Origin: Bacteroidales bacterium
Lineage (GTDB): Bacteria > Bacteroidota > Bacteroidia > Bacteroidales > UBA932
Assembly: GCA_015060335.1 (NCBI GenBank)
Contig: SUYR01000001.1
Span: 62,001 to 126,000 of the forward strand
DNA length: 64,000 nucleotides
Direction of reading: 5' to 3'
Each line of letters opens with the position of its first letter. Positions within the stretch are counted from its first letter, which is position 1. The translations under genes and the position numbers were made by a program. The notes below the pieces were generated by a model. That model had not been told where the DNA came from. It saw only the letters and a program-made list of their open reading frames with translations, and did no database searches. Shown piece by piece: positions 16,806-25,558 of this stretch.

Positions 16806-17972
16806 ATGACCGACATCCATAGCACGATAGCCGATACAAAAAATAAAAGCGTACGGCAGGAGTATATCCTGTATGCTATCATATGGACCGTAGTAGCTAT
16901 ATTCCCGCTGATTACGGAGCTTCGTGAGTATTCTTATGAATCACAGTTCGACTGGCATCCGGTATTAAGATGGTGGACAGGAATGATTCCGCTCCTTCTT
17001 CTTTTTCTGTTACATACTCATGTGCTGATTCCTTTCCTGCTGAAGAAACGTCGCAATCTGTATTACGCTCTCTCTGTGTCTGCGTTGTTGGTTGTTATCG
17101 GTGTTGCGACAGCAGAGCTTGACAGGCATCATCGGGAACATTTTGAAAGCAGAGGGAAGATATCTTCTTATGTCGAGGGTCCCCAGAAACCGATGCATTC
17201 GGGCAGGCATCTCCCGGACTCCCATGCAGGTCATCGGCCACCTCCACATGTCAAGCATCACGGGTTATTCCCGTTTCCTGTAATATTCAAGATAATCCTG
17301 GCAGTATTGATGCTGGGCATAAATGTCTCGATATCATTGGCTTTCAATTACAATAGAGAGCACGCAGCCCGGAGGGATCTCGAAAATTTCAGACTGCAGG
17401 AAGAGCTCAAATATCTGAAGCAGCAGATCAGTCCACATTTCTTCATGAATGTGCTTAATAATATTCATGAAATGGTGGAGGAAGATGTATCCAAATCCCA
17501 AGATATGATTCTGGAACTGTCTCAGCTGATGCGATATGTATTGTATGAAAGCGAGAATAATACTACGACTCTTGCCTCTGAATCGAAATTCATATCAAGC
17601 TATGTGGGTCTTATGAGAGGACGGTATCCGGATGATACAGTGAAAATAAATCTCAATCTTCCGGAGCAGGTATCAGCCAATATATATGTTCCGCCACTGC
17701 TGTTCATTTCGTTCATTGAAAATGCATTCAAACACGGAGTAAGTTACATGCAGGAGACGGAAATAGACATTAATCTGTCGGAATCGGACGGCTGGATCCA
17801 ATTTGACTGCACAAATACGATTCCTGTGACTACACTCAGTAAATCGGACAAAGGTGGCGTAGGACTCGCAAATGTCAGGAGGCGTCTCGACCTTCTGTAT
17901 GGAGACAAATATTCGCTTCAGATAGATGAAGACAAACGTTATTCGGTGAAACTAATAATACCAAGTATATGA
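16806..17972 (+). CDS. LytS/YehU-type sensor histidine kinase with His-rich loop
   Basis: 388 residues from ATG 16806. Four membrane helices (YAIIWTVVAIFPLITEL, MIPLLLLFLLHTHVLIPFLL, YYALSVSALLVVIGVATAEL and VIFKIILAVLMLGINVSISL) precede the His_kinase domain (LKQQISPHFFMNVLNN, phospho-acceptor His at 211) and an ATP-binding domain (SFIENAFKHG, then GGVGLANVRRRL). Between helices 3 and 4, residues about 106-152 contain ten histidines, unusual for this family and suggestive of metal binding. Its stop overlaps the response-regulator start by 4 nt, so the two are a coupled pair. A longer frame to GTG 16770 is rejected because that codon lies in the promoter. Confidence 0.92.
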   Translation: MTDIHSTIADTKNKSVRQEYILYAIIWTVVAIFPLITELREYSYESQFDWHPVLRWWTGMIPLLLLFLLHTHVLIPFLLKKRRNLYYALSVSALLVVIGVATAELDRHHREHFESRGKISSYVEGPQKPMHSGRHLPDSHAGHRPPPHVKHHGLFPFPVIFKIILAVLMLGINVSISLAFNYNREHAARRDLENFRLQEELKYLKQQISPHFFMNVLNNIHEMVEEDVSKSQDMILELSQLMRYVLYESENNTTTLASESKFISSYVGLMRGRYPDDTVKINLNLPEQVSANIYVPPLLFISFIENAFKHGVSYMQETEIDINLSESDGWIQFDCTNTIPVTTLSKSDKGGVGLANVRRRLDLLYGDKYSLQIDEDKRYSVKLIIPSI

Positions 17973-18682
17973 AAATCAGGTGTATAGCTATTGACGATGA
18001 GCCGTTGGCCTTAAATAAACTGAAACGTAACATACTGAAATTTCCATATCTGGAACTGGTTGCCTCCTGTCACAATGTCGAACAGGCAAGGAGGTATCTT
18101 AGTTCGGGAAAGATCGATCTGGTATATATCGATATCAATATGCCTGATGCAAACGGACTCGAATTCATCAGGACACTTGATAATCCGCCAATGGTCATAT
18201 TCGTTACGGCATATTCCGAATATGCTGTAGAAAGTTATAAGGTCAATGCTCTGGATTATATTCTGAAGCCATACGGTACTGAGGAATTTGCCCGTACTGC
18301 TGAAAAGGCATACAGGCATTGGAGTCTTCTCAACGGGGCATCGGAGGCAGAGGATTCTCCAGAAAATAATGTGCTTTATCTGAAGAGTGAATACAAGTAT
18401 CTCAGGGTTGAATGCGATGATATCATGTTCATAGAAGGCCAGAATGAGTATCTGAAGATTCATCTGACCGATGGAGATCCGTTTCTTACCCATATGACTT
18501 TCAGACAGATCTCAGATATGCTTCCATCCTGTTTCCTGCAGGTACACAGGTCATATATAGTCAATATGAGTCATGTTGTGTCCGCGGACAGGACCTTGAT
18601 TCTGCTGGAAGACGGCACAAGACTACCGGTAAGCAGCACCCGTAAGACAGATCTGCTTCAGTATATAAGCAAAATGAAATAG
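17969..18682 (+). CDS. LytTR-family response regulator
   Basis: 237 residues: a receiver domain with acidic pocket DDEP (9-12), phospho-acceptor Asp 55 in YIDINMPDA and the VFVTAYSEYAVESY segment, then a LytTR DNA-binding domain (about 135-235; LYLKSEYKYLRVECDDI, FLQVHRSYIVNMSHV). This is the LytR/AlgR type of regulator partnered with LytS-like kinases. The 4-nt overlap with the kinase supports a cognate pair. Target genes are not shown by the sequence; the divergent DUF4353 lipoprotein is the nearest candidate. Confidence 0.95.
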   Translation: MKIRCIAIDDEPLALNKLKRNILKFPYLELVASCHNVEQARRYLSSGKIDLVYIDINMPDANGLEFIRTLDNPPMVIFVTAYSEYAVESYKVNALDYILKPYGTEEFARTAEKAYRHWSLLNGASEAEDSPENNVLYLKSEYKYLRVECDDIMFIEGQNEYLKIHLTDGDPFLTHMTFRQISDMLPSCFLQVHRSYIVNMSHVVSADRTLILLEDGTRLPVSSTRKTDLLQYISKMK

Positions 18683-18687
18683 GATTG

Positions 18688-19110
18688 CTACTTCCGGAAT
18701 ATTACATAATTGCTTATGATGAAATTGATGATTCCGGAAATGCACATTGCTGCCAGGTTGCATATAACTACGTCCCAGCCGGTAAACTTCTCTACAATCA
18801 GAAGCAATCCCAGCCTGAATATAAATACGGCAAGACCGGAAAGATTATAAACTGCAAACTGCCTTACAATTCGCCGGATTCTTGCGTTGACGATTTCTGC
18901 CTTGCGGTCTTTCCATACGTACATGTATGATATGGCAAAATTGACTGCAATAGAGCATTGGAAGGCAATCAGCGGAGATATGACATATTCGCCCCAGTAC
19001 CCTTTTGTAAATACATGGTCAGAAAACAGCCATAGCACAAGCGTTTCGACAATTGTGCCGACAACGCTTGTGCCGAGGAATTTAATGTACCGTATCAGTA
19101 GTTTCAGCAT
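18688..19110 (-). CDS. GtrA-family membrane protein
   Basis: 140 residues with four predicted membrane helices (LGTSVVGTIVETLVLWLF, PLIAFQCSIAVNFAISYMYVW, LAVFIFRLGLLLIVEKF, CNLAAMCISGIINFIISNYV) and the family features FLGTS near the start and N-F-xx-S-Y-xx-V-W in helix 2. GtrA-like proteins are implicated in moving lipid-linked sugars across the inner membrane for surface-glycan decoration. The start overlaps the end of the CDP-alcohol transferase by 7 nt, so they are coupled. It converges on the response regulator with only 5 nt between stops. Confidence 0.88.
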   Translation of the reverse strand: MLKLLIRYIKFLGTSVVGTIVETLVLWLFSDHVFTKGYWGEYVISPLIAFQCSIAVNFAISYMYVWKDRKAEIVNARIRRIVRQFAVYNLSGLAVFIFRLGLLLIVEKFTGWDVVICNLAAMCISGIINFIISNYVIFRK

Positions 19111-19808
19111 TTCGGCATAGGGTCGATTTCCGCATACTCCTTGGCGTCTTTATATACAGTAATCAGGTGTATAAGTACAAGAATAGCCACTATGATAACT
19201 CCTATATAATCCAAAGCTCCGAATGTCATCTGTCTTCCGAACACCTCGAACGTGTGGGAGAACTCCCTCAAAGGGCGTATGAGTACAAACAGGGTGTTGA
19301 TCATGACCATGATTATCCTGAACTCAGTCGGCCCCATTTTGATGTAGGTCAGCTTGAATTCCTTTTTCAGATGGGCATTTATACTCACATTTATCGTTAT
19401 AAGAAGATACATCACAAGGGCAAGCAGAGCAATCTCGATATGTATCAGTCCGGACAGTCCGACTCCTACAAATATCATCACCTCATTGATCGCATCTACC
19501 GTATGGTCTATGTAGTATCCGTAAATCGGTCTTTGAGTCTTGCGGACCCTCGCGAGAGTGCCGTCAAGCGAGTCTCCGTACCAGTTGATTATGAAACCTA
19601 ACGAGCTGAGCCATAAGAAGTTGATGTTTCGTGCAGACAAGATATATCCTGCAGCAATGACCACTGCTCCTACAATTCCGATGAATGTAAGAATATCTGA
19701 TGTCACCCATTTAGGCTGGCGCTCAGCAAGCCATACCAGCACTTTCTTTTCAACTGCGTTCAGGACCGAAGTCTGTATCCTTACCGCATCTGCCTTGTTG
19801 TTTGTCAT
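19104..19808 (-). CDS. CDP-alcohol phosphatidyltransferase family protein
   Basis: The core motif is D-G-xx-A-R-x9-G-xxx-D-xxx-D, seen as DGTLARVRKTQRPIYG and then YYIDHTVD, with several membrane helices after it. The enzymes transfer a phospho-alcohol from a CDP-linked donor to an acceptor in the inner membrane. The alcohol (inositol, glycerol or other) cannot be told. ATG 19808 (MTNNKADAVRIQTS) is preferred because the homologous region seems to begin there; in-frame ATGs at 19856 and 19895 are possible and would add up to 29 residues. With the GtrA partner, a lipid or lipid-linked glycan pathway is likely. The gap 19896-20149 is AT-rich and empty. Confidence 0.85.
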   Translation of the reverse strand: MTNNKADAVRIQTSVLNAVEKKVLVWLAERQPKWVTSDILTFIGIVGAVVIAAGYILSARNINFLWLSSLGFIINWYGDSLDGTLARVRKTQRPIYGYYIDHTVDAINEVMIFVGVGLSGLIHIEIALLALVMYLLITINVSINAHLKKEFKLTYIKMGPTEFRIIMVMINTLFVLIRPLREFSHTFEVFGRQMTFGALDYIGVIIVAILVLIHLITVYKDAKEYAEIDPMPKC

Positions 19809-20149
19809 GTCAGTGTTGATTATAAACCTTATTCCTAAAAAATCACCAAGCAGCATTTCTTCCGGAAATTCAGCCGGTTGCTCGGGATAAATCATCTGTC
19901 ATATAGCAATTCTCGTTCTTTTCCGCTTTGATTGACAACTTCAGCTGTATGACGCAGCAGGCGGATCTCCAATCAATAAGTCCCAATAATGGCAGCATCT
20001 GCCTTGAAATGACAGGTATAAACAGAAATGTCATCATGGAATTTATTTGAAATGATATGAATATAATGTAATTTTGTGCTATTGTATGATATTTTTGATT
20101 GTATTGAAAATAAATTTTTAGATTATATTATATTTATGCGTAATTATAT

Positions 20150-20157
20150 TATATTTG
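20150..20157 (+). promoter_or_regulatory. Probable -7 box for the AraC regulator (TATATTTG)
   Basis: TATATTTG matches TAnnTTTG; transcription would begin near 20164, only about 14 nt before the ATG. The surrounding 100 nt are very AT-rich and no TTTG stands at the -33 position. Confidence 0.45.
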
Positions 20158-20177
20158 TATCATTAATTTAATCGACG

Positions 20178-21005
20178 ATGAGCACTGGGTATATAATAGG
20201 GAATAGTGAAGTTTTATGTAAACTATCTTATAATCAGCGAAATAATAAATTTTGGACAACAGTTTATGTCCGTGGCGGAAGAGGTATATACCTCCTTGAA
20301 GATTCTCTCAGACCTCTTAATGAAGGAGATCTTATTATCTTTCCACCAAAGGTCGCATTCAGCTTTGCATCTGAAGATTTAGGAGATGAATATAATATAA
20401 ATCTTGATGTTGTCGTGTTCTGTTTTGATGCTGACTGGCTGAATTCTGTCCTCGCAGTGTTTCCGACGGTTGCGGGAATGATTCTTAAGATACGTGAGAT
20501 GAAGAATCCGTCAGCTGTTACCGGCCCGAAATGGATAAAGCTCACGAGCTTGTTGAATCAGATTGATGCTTGTGAAAGTGCGCATCTGCCTGTGACGATA
20601 ATCAGCATACTCGAACTTCTTTCGGACAGAGAGGACGAGATAGGAATTATAGATGTTTGCCAGCCTCCGTTGACGGATCTGACAATGAGAAAAGAAAAAA
20701 TCGACAGATACCTCGAATGTAACTGTGCAAAGAAGATTACTCTGGAGCAGGTCGCAGACTACATAGGAATGAGTCGTATATATTTCAGTGTCTTTTTCAA
20801 ATCCCAATATGGAGAAGGCTTCGCGGATTATGTCAACCGCAAACGAGTGCAGAGATCCCAGGAACTACTCCTTCTTACAGACAAACCGCTCCCGTCAATC
20901 GCTTCAGAATGCGGTTTCAAGACTGTCCAGTACTATAATCGTATCTTCAAGAAAATAACAGGCACCACCCCGGCGACCTATAGAAAGAAGAAAACGGGTC
21001 TTTAG
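20178..21005 (+). CDS. AraC-family transcriptional regulator
   Basis: 275 residues. The N-terminal part (VRGGRGIYLLEDSLRPLNEG, then DLIIFPPKVAFSF) looks like a cupin sensing domain, and the C-terminal hundred residues are a double helix-turn-helix of AraC type (ITLEQVADYIGMSRIYFSVF, later LPSIASECGFKTVQYYNRIF and the TGTTPATYRK end). It stands alone between a convergent gene pair and a palindromic repeat, so its target is not apparent. AraC regulators in this group usually respond to a sugar or host-derived small molecule. Confidence 0.92.
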   Translation: MSTGYIIGNSEVLCKLSYNQRNNKFWTTVYVRGGRGIYLLEDSLRPLNEGDLIIFPPKVAFSFASEDLGDEYNINLDVVVFCFDADWLNSVLAVFPTVAGMILKIREMKNPSAVTGPKWIKLTSLLNQIDACESAHLPVTIISILELLSDREDEIGIIDVCQPPLTDLTMRKEKIDRYLECNCAKKITLEQVADYIGMSRIYFSVFFKSQYGEGFADYVNRKRVQRSQELLLLTDKPLPSIASECGFKTVQYYNRIFKKITGTTPATYRKKKTGL

Positions 21006-21014
21006 CCTTGTACT

Positions 21015-21121
21015 CCTGGCGCTTAACCCCTTGTCCCATAGTAATTTACGAATAATCGATTCCCCGCCACCGGGGAATCGCGTTTCTGGTTTTCGTTGAT
21101 AATCAGCGGATTAGGCGGCAG
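21015..21121. repeat. Palindromic intergenic element, copy 4
   Basis: Core stem CGATTCCCCG (21057-21066) with CGGGGAATCG (21071-21080). The right tail GATAATCAGCGGATTAGGCG and then GCAGG, and the left flank CCTGGCGCTTAACCCC, match the family. It begins 9 nt after the AraC stop, between that gene and the convergent tRNA-Gly. Confidence 0.85.
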
Positions 21122-21207
21122 GCTGATGTTCTGTTTCGGGCTGAGGTCTGGCAGGTTGCTCGTGCTGGATCAAAACCTTGCCACAGGTGTGTGGGGCGAT
21201 TTACAAT

Positions 21208-21238
21208 AAAAAAAGCCGCCTTGTGCACAAGGACGACT
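21208..21238 (-). terminator. Rho-independent terminator downstream of tRNA-Gly
   Basis: On the minus strand GTCGTCCTTGTG pairs with CACAAGGCGGC (with G-U pairs), followed by a run of seven T. It ends the tRNA-Gly transcript. Confidence 0.75.
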
Positions 21239-21276
21239 GCATATAATAGAACCCCGTCGGGTGATTTCAAAATTAT

Positions 21277-21296
21277 AGGTCATCCGAAGATGACCT
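21277..21296 (-). other. Short UUCG-loop hairpin after tRNA-Gly
   Basis: AGGTCATC-TTCG-GATGACCT forms a perfect 8-bp stem with a stable UUCG tetraloop, 7 nt downstream of the tRNA 3' end. It lacks a T run, so it may guide 3' processing rather than terminate. Confidence 0.6.
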
Positions 21297-21303
21297 GTTC
21301 TGG

Positions 21304-21376
21304 AGCGGAAAACGAGACTCGAACTCGCGACCCCAACCTTGGCAAGGTTGTGCTCTACCAACTGAGCTATTTCCGC
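21304..21376 (-). tRNA. tRNA-Gly (anticodon GCC)
   Basis: 73 nt on the minus strand. Acceptor arms GCGGAAA and TTTCCGC pair, the D arm is GCTC-AGTTGGTA-GAGC, the anticodon loop is TTGCCAA with anticodon GCC, and the T arm is GCGAG-TTCGAGT-CTCGT. The CCA end is not encoded. Confidence 0.96.
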
Positions 21377-21408
21377 AGGTTTGTTCCCTTACTTTTTGTT
21401 TGGGATTG

Positions 21409-21439
21409 CAAAGGTACAAACATTTTATTAATCTCCAAA
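21409..21439 (-). promoter_or_regulatory. Promoter of tRNA-Gly
   Basis: On the minus strand TTTG (21439-21436), a 19-nt spacer and TACCTTTG (21416-21409) match the Bacteroidota consensus exactly. Transcription would start near 21402. Confidence 0.8.
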
Positions 21440-21468
21440 CTTTTTTGCAAAAATTTGATGTTTTTTCA

Positions 21469-24400
21469 TCATGACGTGCGTTTTGTCTGCTTATATGCAG
21501 ATGGAGTCATGCCTTCATAATTCTTGAAGGCAGTGCTGAAATAGCTTTGGCTGGCGAATCCTGTCATGTCGGATATCTCTGCTATGGTGAGCGATGTGGT
21601 CTCTATCAGAGACTTAGCCTTCTCGATACGGATCTTTGTTATATATTCCTTTGCGCCGGCACCTGTTATGGCTTTCATCTTATTATACAGAAGGGCGCGG
21701 CTCATTCCCATTTCCCGGCACATAAGCTGCTGGTCGAGTGCGGAGTTGCTGAGATTGTCAGATATGATCTTGTTGAGCCTGATTATGAAGTCCTCTTCGT
21801 TGGATCCATATCCGGCTTCTGCTGTATCATCTGTATCAAGATATCTCTTACGTATTTGAGATTTGTTTCTTAACAGACTGCGTATAAGTTCCATAAGTGT
21901 TTCTGTTTCAAATGGTTTTGCGAGGAATCCGTCCGCTCCGAGCCTGTAACTTTCACTCTGACTGTAGTCCTCTCCTCGTGCTGTGAGCAGAACGAAAGGA
22001 ATGTGGCTGTATTTCTCATTGCTTTTAACAGAGTTGCACAGCCAGAATCCGTCACCTTCAGGCATGTTCACATCGCTGACAATTATGTCCGGCAGTCTTC
22101 CTGACGATATTTCTCTCAGGGCCGCGTGTCCGCCAGTAACTGTGATGATCTCTGAGAACTCGTCGCACAGGGCTTCGCGAAGGAAGTCCAGGAGGTCTTG
22201 ACTGTCATCCACTATCATCAGTTTCATTCCTGACGTGTCGAATGTTTCGTCTGAATGTGCCGTAGTTGATTCCACTTCGTATGAATGTCCCAGCAGTTCG
22301 TTGAGGAAGGCTCGTGGTTCGAGGAGGTCTTCGGAGTCCGCTGACACCGGAATCTCCCACCAGAATGTAGCGCCCCTGTCTTCGTTGTTATATACTCCTA
22401 TCGAGCCACCGTGCATCTCTACAAGTATCTTTGAATATGACAGACCTATGCCACTGCCGTATTTCTCATTCTTGCTTTGGTAGAATCTGGTAAACATCTT
22501 TTCCGGGTCTATGTCGTTGCCGAGGCCTGGACCCTGGTCAGAAATGCTGGTACGGATCATTCCGTCTTCCGTAAGGACTGTCTTTATGGTTATTGTGTCA
22601 CCCGGCAGACTGTGCTTGATGGCGTTTATAAGGAGATTCATGAGTACAGTGTCACATTTCTGTCTATCTATTTCTGCATTGCCAATTGCCTTGTCAAAGT
22701 CATAGACAATCTCTATACCCTCTGCTTTTTCTTCATTTACGATATCTTCCACTGAGTTTTCTATCCATTTGTTGAATGCGGTACTTTCTGTTTTGAGATT
22801 GCTTCCGCTGATTTCCATTTTCCTCAGATCCAGAACCATGTCCAGGAGGTTGCGCATGCGGCGTGACTGCCTGTAGATCCTGTTGAGGACAGGGTAGCTG
22901 CTGTCGTCGGTCCCGGTTGATTTCAGCAGACGTTTAAGTGGTGCCATCACTAACGTGAGAGGTGTGCGCAATTCGTGGCTGATATTTATAAGCATCTGCA
23001 CCTTTTCTTCATATACTTTGTTTTCGCGTTCCTTTACAGCCATTTTAAGCTGGTTGGATTTTCTTTTGTTGATGGTGTATAGTGACAGGAAGAAAATGGA
23101 AGCTATAAACACAAGGCACACGCATATGAACCACCATGACAAGAACCATGGCTGAGGCACTTTCAGCGTAGTGAGTTGTGTGGGCTCTGTCCATTCGCCA
23201 TTCCTTTTGGTGCATGATACGGTTATATCATGTGTGCCAGGTTTCGGTATCTGGTTGAGGACCAGTCTCGGTTCGTTAGTCTCGTACGTGTGCCCGGATA
23301 CGGAAAAACGGAATTGTCTGTGTCTGAACATGTCTTTTTCCTTGACTGCCAGATCGATTCTAAGTGATTGGCTATGACTTGGAATCTTGAATTGCCGATT
23401 GTTCTCAACATCTGTCTTTACTCCGTCAATATATATTTCTCTCATTGTCAGTTCTGGCGCAATTGTGGTCTCTATCGTGTGTTCGTTATCGATGCACAGC
23501 AGTCCCTGCACGCCTCCCATATATATATTACCGTCTTTTGACAACAACTTCGGCTTGGGGAGATATTCATTAGACTTGGCTCCGTCAGATTCTCCGAACA
23601 GTGTGAATGTCCCGGACTCTGACAGATATGCGGACAGTCCTCTTTCGGTCCCTATCCATATTCTCGAGCGCTTGTCGCAGATTACGGAAGTGGCATCGGA
23701 AAATATTGAAGATGTGACATGATGAAATGTTCCGTCAGCTACTGTAAAGCGGCAGAGGCCTTCTTCAGTGGCGAGCCAGATTATGCCATTATCAGAAAGA
23801 TGTCCGCTACGAATCGGACCGTTCGGATGTTTCCCTTTCAGAGTCATTCTGTCCGAATCGTCATTCAACAGGTAGATTCCAAAATTGTCATGTAGCCAGA
23901 TTCCTTCTTCTGAGTGCCCGATTGTCTGAAAATTTGAATGTGAAGACTCGGGGTCTTCAGAAATTATTCTGGTACATTTGCCTGTCGATTTGTCGTATCT
24001 GTAAATCGCATTGGAATACATCAGGATGTCACCGTCGGCTTCGTTTAATAAGTTGATACTGCGTCCCGAAAATCTTATCTGGTATTGCATAGTGGTGTCA
24101 GCGATATGCATGGGTTGAATATTGCCGGTGTTCTTGTCGAATATGTAAATACCGTCTCCATACACGGAAATAGCCAGTGTGCTTTCTGAATATTCTGCAA
24201 TTGATACGACTTTTTTCTTGAATGTGCTGCTATAGTGCTCAAATTTCGACGTGTGCGGATCAAATCTGTTGACACCCTCTCCATCTGTTCCTATCCATAT
24301 CATATCTGAAGTCTTGTCCTGATACAGGCATAGTACAGTCGGATTGCTCAACCCGTTGGACAGGCCGAGATAGGAGTCTGTGTAAAAAGAGATCAGACTT

Positions 24401-25338
24401 CGGTTTATGTGAATGAGTCCGTCTCTGATACTTCCTGCCCAGATGTTTCCATAATGGTCTGTATGTAGGCTCTTGATTGAGTGCGCGGGGAATGATGCCC
24501 TGTCTCCGGATATGTGGGTAAGAGTCTGTATCTCATCTGTTTCCGGATTAATTATATTTATGCCGCCTCCATCTGTGCCAGCCAGTATGGTATTCCCTTT
24601 TTCTGTGAGGCATAGGACGATGTCATTGCTTAGTTTCGAGTTGGCTTTTCTATAATTCCTTATCTGCTGACCATCCTTGGTGTAGACCGTGATTCCATTA
24701 TTGTAGTATGCAATCCATATGCGTCCCTTTCTGTCAATCAATGCGGCTGAAACTTCCTTCGAGTTGCCGTATGGGGCTTCGGAGATGGCTCTGTCGTTGA
24801 GGTCTATCAGAATCTTTCCTCTATTGGAGCAGCAGAGGAGTGTATTCTCGTTTATCATCCCCATGGAGCGGCAATCGAATTCTGTGTCTGTTTCGCAGAA
24901 AACCTCCAGGTTGCCGTTTTCGTATCTGTATATCTTGTTTCTTCCGCCAATCCATGTTGTATTATTGTCTTGAACTGCACAGAAATAAGGCTCTTCAGCA
25001 ACAGATACTTTTCTGAATCCGTCTTTTTCCGGCTCTTTTTTCAGGATGTGCCTGTCGGTCAGTATAAACAGGTCGCCAGTGTTGCTGCAGCTTATATGAA
25101 ACACTCTGCGGCTTTTGAATATATTGTCACTGTGATTTGTCAGGGAGTATCCGTCATAGCTGTATAGTCCGTTGGGAGTTCCTATCCAGACATCTGAGTC
25201 CTTTTCCTTATATATGCAGTTTACTGTCGATGTGAGCCCTTCTTCCTGTGAGATGCGTGTATAGACTAACGGCTTGTTATTGCTGAGAGCGTTGATTGCA
25301 GATGCTGCAAGGGTTAATGCGAGAACCAATCTTTTCAT
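21469..25338 (-). CDS. Hybrid two-component system regulator (HTCS)
   Basis: 1289 residues containing a whole phosphorelay. After a signal peptide (1-20), residues about 25-640 carry two-component propeller repeats (IWIAYYNNGITVYTKDGQ, NIWAGSIRDGLIHIN, RIWIGTERGLSAYL), then a Y_Y_Y domain, one membrane helix (about 733-755), HisKA with His 788 in INISHELRTP, an HATPase domain with GSGIGLSYSK, a receiver with Asp 1089 in IVSDVNMPE, and an AraC helix-turn-helix (about 1185-1289). Such proteins bind a glycan fragment in the periplasm and activate nearby polysaccharide-use genes. It diverges from the GH20 gene, the obvious target. A -7 box TAATTTTG lies at 25384-25377. Confidence 0.97.
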   Translation of the reverse strand: MKRLVLALTLAASAINALSNNKPLVYTRISQEEGLTSTVNCIYKEKDSDVWIGTPNGLYSYDGYSLTNHSDNIFKSRRVFHISCSNTGDLFILTDRHILKKEPEKDGFRKVSVAEEPYFCAVQDNNTTWIGGRNKIYRYENGNLEVFCETDTEFDCRSMGMINENTLLCCSNRGKILIDLNDRAISEAPYGNSKEVSAALIDRKGRIWIAYYNNGITVYTKDGQQIRNYRKANSKLSNDIVLCLTEKGNTILAGTDGGGINIINPETDEIQTLTHISGDRASFPAHSIKSLHTDHYGNIWAGSIRDGLIHINRSLISFYTDSYLGLSNGLSNPTVLCLYQDKTSDMIWIGTDGEGVNRFDPHTSKFEHYSSTFKKKVVSIAEYSESTLAISVYGDGIYIFDKNTGNIQPMHIADTTMQYQIRFSGRSINLLNEADGDILMYSNAIYRYDKSTGKCTRIISEDPESSHSNFQTIGHSEEGIWLHDNFGIYLLNDDSDRMTLKGKHPNGPIRSGHLSDNGIIWLATEEGLCRFTVADGTFHHVTSSIFSDATSVICDKRSRIWIGTERGLSAYLSESGTFTLFGESDGAKSNEYLPKPKLLSKDGNIYMGGVQGLLCIDNEHTIETTIAPELTMREIYIDGVKTDVENNRQFKIPSHSQSLRIDLAVKEKDMFRHRQFRFSVSGHTYETNEPRLVLNQIPKPGTHDITVSCTKRNGEWTEPTQLTTLKVPQPWFLSWWFICVCLVFIASIFFLSLYTINKRKSNQLKMAVKERENKVYEEKVQMLINISHELRTPLTLVMAPLKRLLKSTGTDDSSYPVLNRIYRQSRRMRNLLDMVLDLRKMEISGSNLKTESTAFNKWIENSVEDIVNEEKAEGIEIVYDFDKAIGNAEIDRQKCDTVLMNLLINAIKHSLPGDTITIKTVLTEDGMIRTSISDQGPGLGNDIDPEKMFTRFYQSKNEKYGSGIGLSYSKILVEMHGGSIGVYNNEDRGATFWWEIPVSADSEDLLEPRAFLNELLGHSYEVESTTAHSDETFDTSGMKLMIVDDSQDLLDFLREALCDEFSEIITVTGGHAALREISSGRLPDIIVSDVNMPEGDGFWLCNSVKSNEKYSHIPFVLLTARGEDYSQSESYRLGADGFLAKPFETETLMELIRSLLRNKSQIRKRYLDTDDTAEAGYGSNEEDFIIRLNKIISDNLSNSALDQQLMCREMGMSRALLYNKMKAITGAGAKEYITKIRIEKAKSLIETTSLTIAEISDMTGFASQSYFSTAFKNYEGMTPSAYKQTKRTS

Positions 25339-25376
25339 GACGTGGTATATTTAAGTAACTTGACTGTTTCTGTGCA

Positions 25377-25384
25377 CAAAATTA
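25377..25384 (-). promoter_or_regulatory. Probable -7 box of the HTCS gene (TAATTTTG)
   Basis: Minus-strand TAATTTTG fits TAnnTTTG and puts the transcript start near 25370, 32 nt before the ATG. A TTTG lies upstream at 25402-25399, but the spacer is only 14 nt. The gap to the GH20 start is otherwise AT-rich. Confidence 0.45.
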
Positions 25385-25558
25385 ATAATTGCTGTCAACA
25401 AATTTGAAAAATTATTTTTGAAAATGTCTATTTTCTATTAAAAATCTGCTAAAACCGGCAGTCAAAATCAAAAACTGAAAATCTGAAAGTGTTTTTTGGA
25501 ATATATAGGTATAGAATTGACAATACCTTCGCAGCAGAAACCAAAATCAGCTTTTCTT

